64,000 bases of DNA from Spisula solida (taxonomy: Eukaryota; Mollusca; Bivalvia; Venerida; Mactridae), in contig OX365950.1 of NCBI GenBank assembly GCA_947247005.1, forward strand, positions 49,080,761 through 49,144,760, read 5' to 3'. The notes beneath the pieces were generated by a model that was not told the origin of the DNA, ran no database searches, and saw nothing but the letters and a program-made list of their open reading frames with translations. The position numbers and the translations under genes are program-made. Numbering within the stretch: position 1 is the first letter of the stretch; each line of letters begins with the position of its first letter. Of the stretch, positions 58,003 to 64,000 are shown one piece after another.

Positions 58003-60544
58003 GTGTGTATAAGACATTACTCCAAGTACAATAAATAATGAACATCTCGATAACTTTGGTGATAGCTTTCATTTATTAATCTACATAATAGTCTGTCCGA
58101 AAATAATATAACATCATAAATAACAATTGATCTAATAGCCTTGTCTAAGGATAACTAATAATAGAACACAGCTAAGCACAATAATTATACAATTTTTTTC
58201 CAGTATCTAATAATGCTATAGCTACTTGTCTCTGAGCATCTTCTGGCAAATACATTTATGTTGGTTCATAAAAAGATGGGATATTGTCATTTCATTGTCT
58301 AGTGTACCAACTATTGTTTTTATGTTCATCCAGTATGTCTTTATTACATTCTTCAAGGTGGGAACTGGGCGGTATATTCGCTAAATCAAACGGACACATC
58401 ATGTGGTGCCTCTAACTCATGTTCGGTTCCGCTGATGCTATTAGAAGCTTTGGTGATGTCGTTAAATAGTTCTAGTAATATACGTACATTACTCATCTAA
58501 ACTGCTAATGTAATTTGTTCCAGTCAATAAGAGTCAAAGGTTGTAGTATTAGTAGTAATTCATTATTCGTATGTCGTAAAGATGTCGCCAAGGTTTACAT
58601 TCACATGACCTGGACTATTGTTTTACATTTTCCAAAGACCTATACATTAATTTATAGGTCTTTGCATATTCCACTAAAAGGTCAAAAGTTTTGATGTCAG
58701 ATTGAATAAAAGTGTTGTTTTTTGTTGTTGCGTATATTTCCATGTGAAATATTTATACAAAGAATACAAATAATATTGTCAAGCATGTTTATGTTGAATA
58801 AAGAAACATTACATTCGTTTTTTGTTGTTATACATATGAGCCTCCAAGAAAATCTACTATATTGATATTATGTTATTACTGCATTTAGCAAGGTTTTGAA
58901 AAGGCTTTCAAATAAGAAAAAAATACATACAAACAATGTATTTATAGATTCAATTTTAAGTCATGTATCCATATATTACTACATGTATATCTTAGCTTTA
59001 AAATGTCTTATGCATTATGTCCAAATCATTTACTTCGTTGCTATGGTGACCAATTTCAGAAAAGTACTCTGATTGAGAAAACGAGGAGTTAGTTGATTAA
59101 AACAGTAGTAGCCTTTCTCTAAATGTGAACATTTACAATTCGGATGTATATTTTAGAACTTAAAACATCATTCTAAAACTTGATACCATTTAGACCAGTT
59201 TAAGTAAAGAATTGATCAAATGCAGTATTTATAAAGTACTTGTTACAACGACGTCGAATAACGCTTGAATGACGTTTGCGACGTCACGCAAAAAGGGTTT
59301 GAATAGGGCCTCAACTAAACAGCTGTAACTTCCTTAAAAATCAAGATACCAACAAAATTTATTTTGCATTTTGCTTCATTAAGATTACTCTTTTAAATAA
59401 TAAATAATCTCAAACTAAATATTTTGTCAAAATAGCAGGTTTTCATGGAGAGTGGCTCATATATATTTAAAGTACGGGTATAGTATGCTCATGACGTAAT
59501 GCGATTCAATACTTGTCTTACAAATGTCTTCTTCTGAAGGTTGTTATGTTTATAAGATCTATATCAAGGAAAGAATTACATAAAATTACATCATATAATA
59601 CTCGTATATAATTATTATGAAAAACATTTGTGGGTGCATCCGAGAACATTATGTGAAAGAACTCTCTAATCCGATGTATAATTACAAAAAAATACAAAAC
59701 AGAGCCCGAAAAACTCATCAAAGATCCGCGCATTCCTCTAAGACTCGCATCAGACACTTTTGAACCAGAAACGCTGAGAAAGTATTCGCCGCAATATTTA
59801 ACACCAAGCTCGAGCCGAACATTATTACATGATTGTCATAACTCGAACGACTTGGCAGTTAGCATGTGGGCTTTCCCGGAATTTATGACATTCGCCAAAC
59901 ATTTCTTGTTTAATGCTCAAAGGAATAGCACGAAACAACGCTACAATTAAGTAAGATCATCCGCTGCGTAAAAAACATGACATTCGTTTTGGTTTAATAC
60001 AAAACATATATAAAGCCCACTTCATTAACTGTGCTATGCAGAACTTGCGAGGTAAAGAATGCGTAGAATTTTTGACAAGTACATTAAGCAGTGCCGACTC
60101 CTTGTAGCAGAGGCAAGCGACGTAAACCTAGACACATTCTATGGGCTGTGATTTCAACGCTACAGTATTAATGTCAGCACATTATTTTAATTGAGAAAAT
60201 TTATTTGTCAGGAATTTTGCTTGGAAATAACGATTCCCACGCTGCGGAGACCGACCGCGGCCATTGTAAAAACCACAGAAATTGAATGTTATGAATATAG
60301 GTTATAAATACGTACCGTTCTGTAGTAACACGCCTTGAGTCATTTTTCCTCAAAACACTCAAAATGCTTGATGCAAAAATAATTGTAGCAAAATAAAAAA
60401 GCACCAAAACATCCTCATGTTATGTTACGTTTCATTTCTCTGTGATTTAATACATTTTGAATGAATTTGTACTTGGTAACATCAAGTCTTAGAGAGTGCA
60501 ACGTATACATGTGTATATCTTGCACTAGTAACTTCACCCAGTTC
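58003..60544. other. Unannotated stretch
   Basis: No gene recognised. A perfect 12-bp hairpin (CAAAGACCTATA / TATAGGTCTTTG, 58633-58664) is the only clear structure. Confidence 0.5.
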
Positions 60545-60569
60545 CCTTCTCTCTCTCTCTCTCTCTCTT
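60545..60569. repeat. (CT)n microsatellite
   Basis: About ten CT dinucleotides in a row. Confidence 0.9.
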
Positions 60570-61178
60570 CTTGTGAGTAATTATTCATTTTCGGGCGACA
60601 TTTTGGTTAAGAAAAAACAACAATTATATTCTACATAAACTGTATTATTCCCTCGTGTATGTTGTACTGTTATATCAATGTTATTGGTGTTTTTTTTAAA
60701 ATTATTTGTTAATATTGCCAACTGTTTGACTTGATTTGCAACAAACGTTCCGGTTTCCGTGTACAGTGAAACCTCGCTAAACCTTTTCAGTAATTGAATC
60801 TTGTATACCTTGCTATGCCAAAACAAGACCCTGTCTGTGGTGAACACTGTGAATACCAGATCACCAGGACCCGCTAGTACTATTATGATCCATATTTATA
60901 ATAAAATAAAATATTATAACAAATAACAAAATATTGAATGACTTTTGTACTGCACATGAACGATACACGAGTAAGCATTCATGACGGGTAATGGCATAGT
61001 TCTGTGGATATTACTGTCAATCTAATTCAACATAGCCTTCTCTTATACTCTTCACCAATCATCCTGCATCAAACGATCACACAAGAAACAAGTCTGTGAT
61101 GGCGAGGATAATTATAATTTAATTGGTGTAAAAGCATCAATAAATTGCTTTGTTATGGACCGTGTTTGCTTTGGGGTA

Positions 61179-61213
61179 CACGTGCGTGTCTCCGTGCACG
61201 TGCTGACCACGTG
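61179..61213. promoter_or_regulatory. Three CACGTG boxes in 35 bp
   Basis: CACGTG at 61179, 61197 and 61208. Dense for an AT-rich window; could be a regulatory cluster, with no gene assignable. Confidence 0.3.
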
Positions 61214-61560
61214 TTCGAGATTTTGAAGACAATTATACGGATTCTTCGATAAAATGTTCCTAAGCGCCACGGTTCCCGCTTAAACCGGAAATAAATGGTG
61301 AGTGTTAAAACCCGACTTGACAGTAATACAACATTAGTGTCGAATCGTGGATATGCCAGTTTTAGAATATATGATGTGGAATAGCATTGTTTCCAAGAAA
61401 AAAGAATGACATTTTGTTTTTTATACGCATGACAATTTGTGCCGATTTATCGTCTCAGACTGGGCGTTCGTCTGTCATTATTATTAAGCTTAGCGTATTA
61501 CTGTCAACTGTGGAAATATGCAAATTACAAACAACGGTCCGGAATAGTGTCGTTTTGAGT

Positions 61561-61740
61561 GTGCCTCGGTAGCTCAGTGGTTAGTGTGCTCGCCGTCTAA
61601 TCTGGCGACCCGGGTTCAAATTCGGATGGAGGCACTCATATGCCTGCCATGTTTCAACAGAAAGCTGATCGGCTAATATAGGCTTAAGGCTATGGCCGAG
61701 ATCCGAACGGCGGTGTTTTTGCCTGTCTGAAATGTAAATT
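61561..61740 (+). mobile_element. tRNA-derived SINE (family B), full-length-looking copy
   Basis: GTGCCTCGGTAGCTCAGTGG (A-box), GGGTTCAAATTC (B-box) and GGAGGCAC closing a 7-bp acceptor-like stem. The T-loop is one base short and the anticodon loop has C at position 33, so it is not read as a working tRNA. The body TATGCCTGCCATGTTTCAAC is shared with 49326 and 30297. Confidence 0.8.
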
Positions 61741-61767
61741 ATGATAATATTTACTTCTCATATTGTA

Positions 61768-61975
61768 GGGACATGGTGGTCGAGTGAATAACGCTCTCGG
61801 TGCCGGATCGAGAGGTCCATGGTTCAATTCCCGGCCGGGACACTTCATTTTTTCAGTGTCTCCTACTCACCTAGACATGAACCGGTTTGAAACCAAAAGG
61901 TAGTATCATGTGTATCAGTGTTGTACTTACGACTGTCTCAGTCGATCACAAACAGACAACAGACAACAAAAACCA
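61768..61975 (+). mobile_element. tRNA-derived SINE (family C)
   Basis: GGGACATGGTGGTCGAGTGA (A-box), ATGGTTCAATTCCC (B-box), then TCCTACTCACCTAGACATGA and a CAGACAACAGACAACA tail. It lies 27 bp after the family B copy. Confidence 0.65.
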
Positions 61976-61999
61976 AACTTAAGTTGTACATGTTGTAAG

Positions 62000-63700
62000 T
62001 CAAGACAACGTAGTCATATGTATAAATCGATTATTCAGGTCGGTCAATAAAGTCTTGTTTATATAATATTGTGTACATAAACATTGCAATTGCTCATATT
62101 AAGTCTCATTTTAATAGATATTATGCGTATTAGCATGTAGCTTAGTGAATCAGGTATTGGTTTTCTCTGCCTTTTTCTTCAATATGTTTAAAACAATTAA
62201 ATGTACTAGGTTATGATATTGCAATGTTTGTACACAAGTGACAGACCTGAAAAAAACGAACTATATTATGAATGTATGCATAAGTTGCATATCAATGAAA
62301 CATTGATATATAACAAACAGAAACATACATTAAGAATCAAACAGCAGCTAAACTTGAACACATTTTGTAAAGCATGTACATTTGTACCACACAAACCGAG
62401 CAAATGAACCGTAGATTGTGAGAAATTATGTGATATTTTTCACTGACAATTCAAACGTGCCTCGTTGCGAGTCATCCGAATTGCACTTTGTACAATAATG
62501 TTACAAGCTTAAAAAACCAGAAACATCGCACTTGTGTACATGAAAACATTGTAAATGTTATATATTATAAACAGACTTTGAAGAAAATTCTCCTCCAGGA
62601 AAATAATCTAATAAAAAGCCGTCGTACATTCCGATAGCTTTTACCGACATATTTCCGCAAATGTAACACAAGTTTTGGAATGCTTGTACTTCCAGACAAT
62701 ATGGTGTTTTACTTGGCAATGTTTTGGCCTTTGTCTTTGAGTTATACAACATGAAACAAGATATTAACTTGTCGAAAGACGAACATACACTTATGATCTG
62801 ATGGCTTCATTTATTTTTTCCGCGACTTGTGACTAAGATTCTATATTCAATCTTCAATCTCTCAGGCTTGCGAAATTACTTTGCGGCTAGACTGGTCGAA
62901 AATTGTACCATTTACGTACTTGAGGATAATGTTTGTAGACGTGTATACAGTGAAACCTCGTTAACACCCCGTGTACCCGGAAAAAACGCGTTAAGCTGGC
63001 TCTAACGTGTTAAGCTGGCTTCTAACGTGTTAAGCAGCGGTAAAAAAGCAAACAAACAAGAGGTAAAGTATTTTGTGCCTGTTACATTTATTTCGTGGCT
63101 ACACCAGTAAAATGACGAATATGTATGTATTCAGTGGTTCTTCGCCGACACGGGGATGTATCAAAGTTTATTCCAACAACAAACGTCACATCAGATTTTT
63201 AACTGGAAGATATGTCAAAATGTCTACAGTTTAATCAATAAAAAATGATTTGAAATACTCACAGATCACGAAGAAAGCTCAAACAATGCTGGTTTACTTT
63301 CATTGTCTGGCTTTAAGCATGTTAATAGTACATGGTTGGCGCGGTGTCAGTGAACATAATTATAAACAAGGAATTAGATATGATCGCAGACCTGTAGCTT
63401 CCATGGCATACTGTAAACAATGGCTTTTATATTAAATCATCGTCGGCATTTCATTTTATCTATCAAGCTAAATAAGACAATATGTAACCATTTACACACG
63501 GTCATTAATCTGGAGTCGTAATGTTCATGACATAATGAACACCAATGTGATTTACCTGAAAATATGTAATTTATGTATTTCACAAAAGCATTCTTAATTT
63601 ACATGAAATAACTAATAGTATAAAGCATAATTATACAAAAAAATGTATTTAGTTATGAAAGGATTATCACGGAAGGTAACTTTAGTTCAAAGCATGTGGT
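62000..63700. other. Unannotated stretch
   Basis: No gene recognised. At 62951 CAGTGAAACCTCGTTAAC and three AACGTGTTAAGCTGGCT-like repeats resemble the start of a pogo-like element. Confidence 0.45.
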
Positions 63701-63707
63701 TACGTTT

Positions 63708-63762
63708 GTTGCCACGCAACAATCCACTGTCGGAGTTTTTGGCGGGACTTTAGTATCACGTG
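63708..63762 (+). promoter_or_regulatory. Promoter-like motif cluster near the window end
   Basis: GTTGCCACGCAAC (RFX X-box-like, 63708), TTTTGGCGGGAC (E2F-like, 63737) and CACGTG (63757) within 55 bp. May mark a promoter of a gene beyond 64000; neither strand nor target can be fixed. Confidence 0.3.
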
Positions 63763-64000
63763 ATGCGTAGACTACCGAAAAGCACGCACATGCAACATTT
63801 GTAGAGAGTTATTACTATCATAGTCAATCAAGCACCATCGTGCTTTATCGTGCCAGTTTATTTGTGGCCGTTAATTTTATTCTCCCTCTGTTGTAAAGAA
63901 CGGATACCTTTTTGATAGCATTTCAGCCACAGCTGTTTGGAAGCTTCACACATCTAATTCAATCAGTGTTAACGACATTTAGACTATTACACCGCAGGGA

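Noticed and set aside
61561..61637. Possible functional tRNA gene (acceptor stem pairs)
   Set aside because: The T-loop is one base short, position 33 is C, and the same head plus body recurs elsewhere as a SINE.

Overview
The window reads as an intron-rich, AT-rich metazoan nuclear genome, most likely a lophotrochozoan and probably a bivalve mollusc. The basis is GT-AG introns of 0.3-5 kb, a formin with animal INF2 architecture, many tRNA-derived SINEs, MITEs and LINE remnants, and recurrent motifs such as AAAGGGAAGTAACT and TACATGTA. The species is an inference. There are no bacterial operons, rRNA genes or CRISPR arrays.

Positions 1-29764 hold the only confidently recognised host gene, an inverted-formin-2-like (INF2-like) formin on the + strand. 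Thirteen coding exons from ATG 10135 to TAA 29764 join with matching phases into 1147 codons. In order they encode a disordered N-terminal extension, an armadillo-type DID, a proline-rich FH1, an FH2 actin-assembly domain and a short C-terminal DAD/WH2-like helix. The notable point is a second exon at 1-765, open to the window edge. It encodes a different version of the same N-terminal half of the DID and ends in the same splice phase, so the gene appears to carry two interchangeable first exons about 10 kb apart.

The introns are full of repeats. They include a 69/75-bp minisatellite (3304-6011) broken by nested TIR elements, a perfect 40-bp-arm palindrome (6553-6633), a foldback element whose arms are built of 21-bp repeats (17169-18541), a MITE with a perfect 8-bp target duplication (19619-19748), and a run of decayed copies of a 3' splice site (25041-25642).

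Downstream, 29765-36008 holds three kinds of MITE, a SINE, and a non-LTR retrotransposon fragment (32393-34765). In that fragment ORF1 and an intact-looking endonuclease lie in one frame separated by a single TAG, and no reverse transcriptase follows. A 1-kb TIR element sits behind it.

From 36009 to 64000 I recognise no host gene. The stretch holds SINEs of several families, minisatellites, two 272-bp copies of a hAT-like MITE, a LINE C-terminal relic on the - strand (54304-54543) and a promoter-like cluster at the very end. Most open frames there are chance or repeat-driven.
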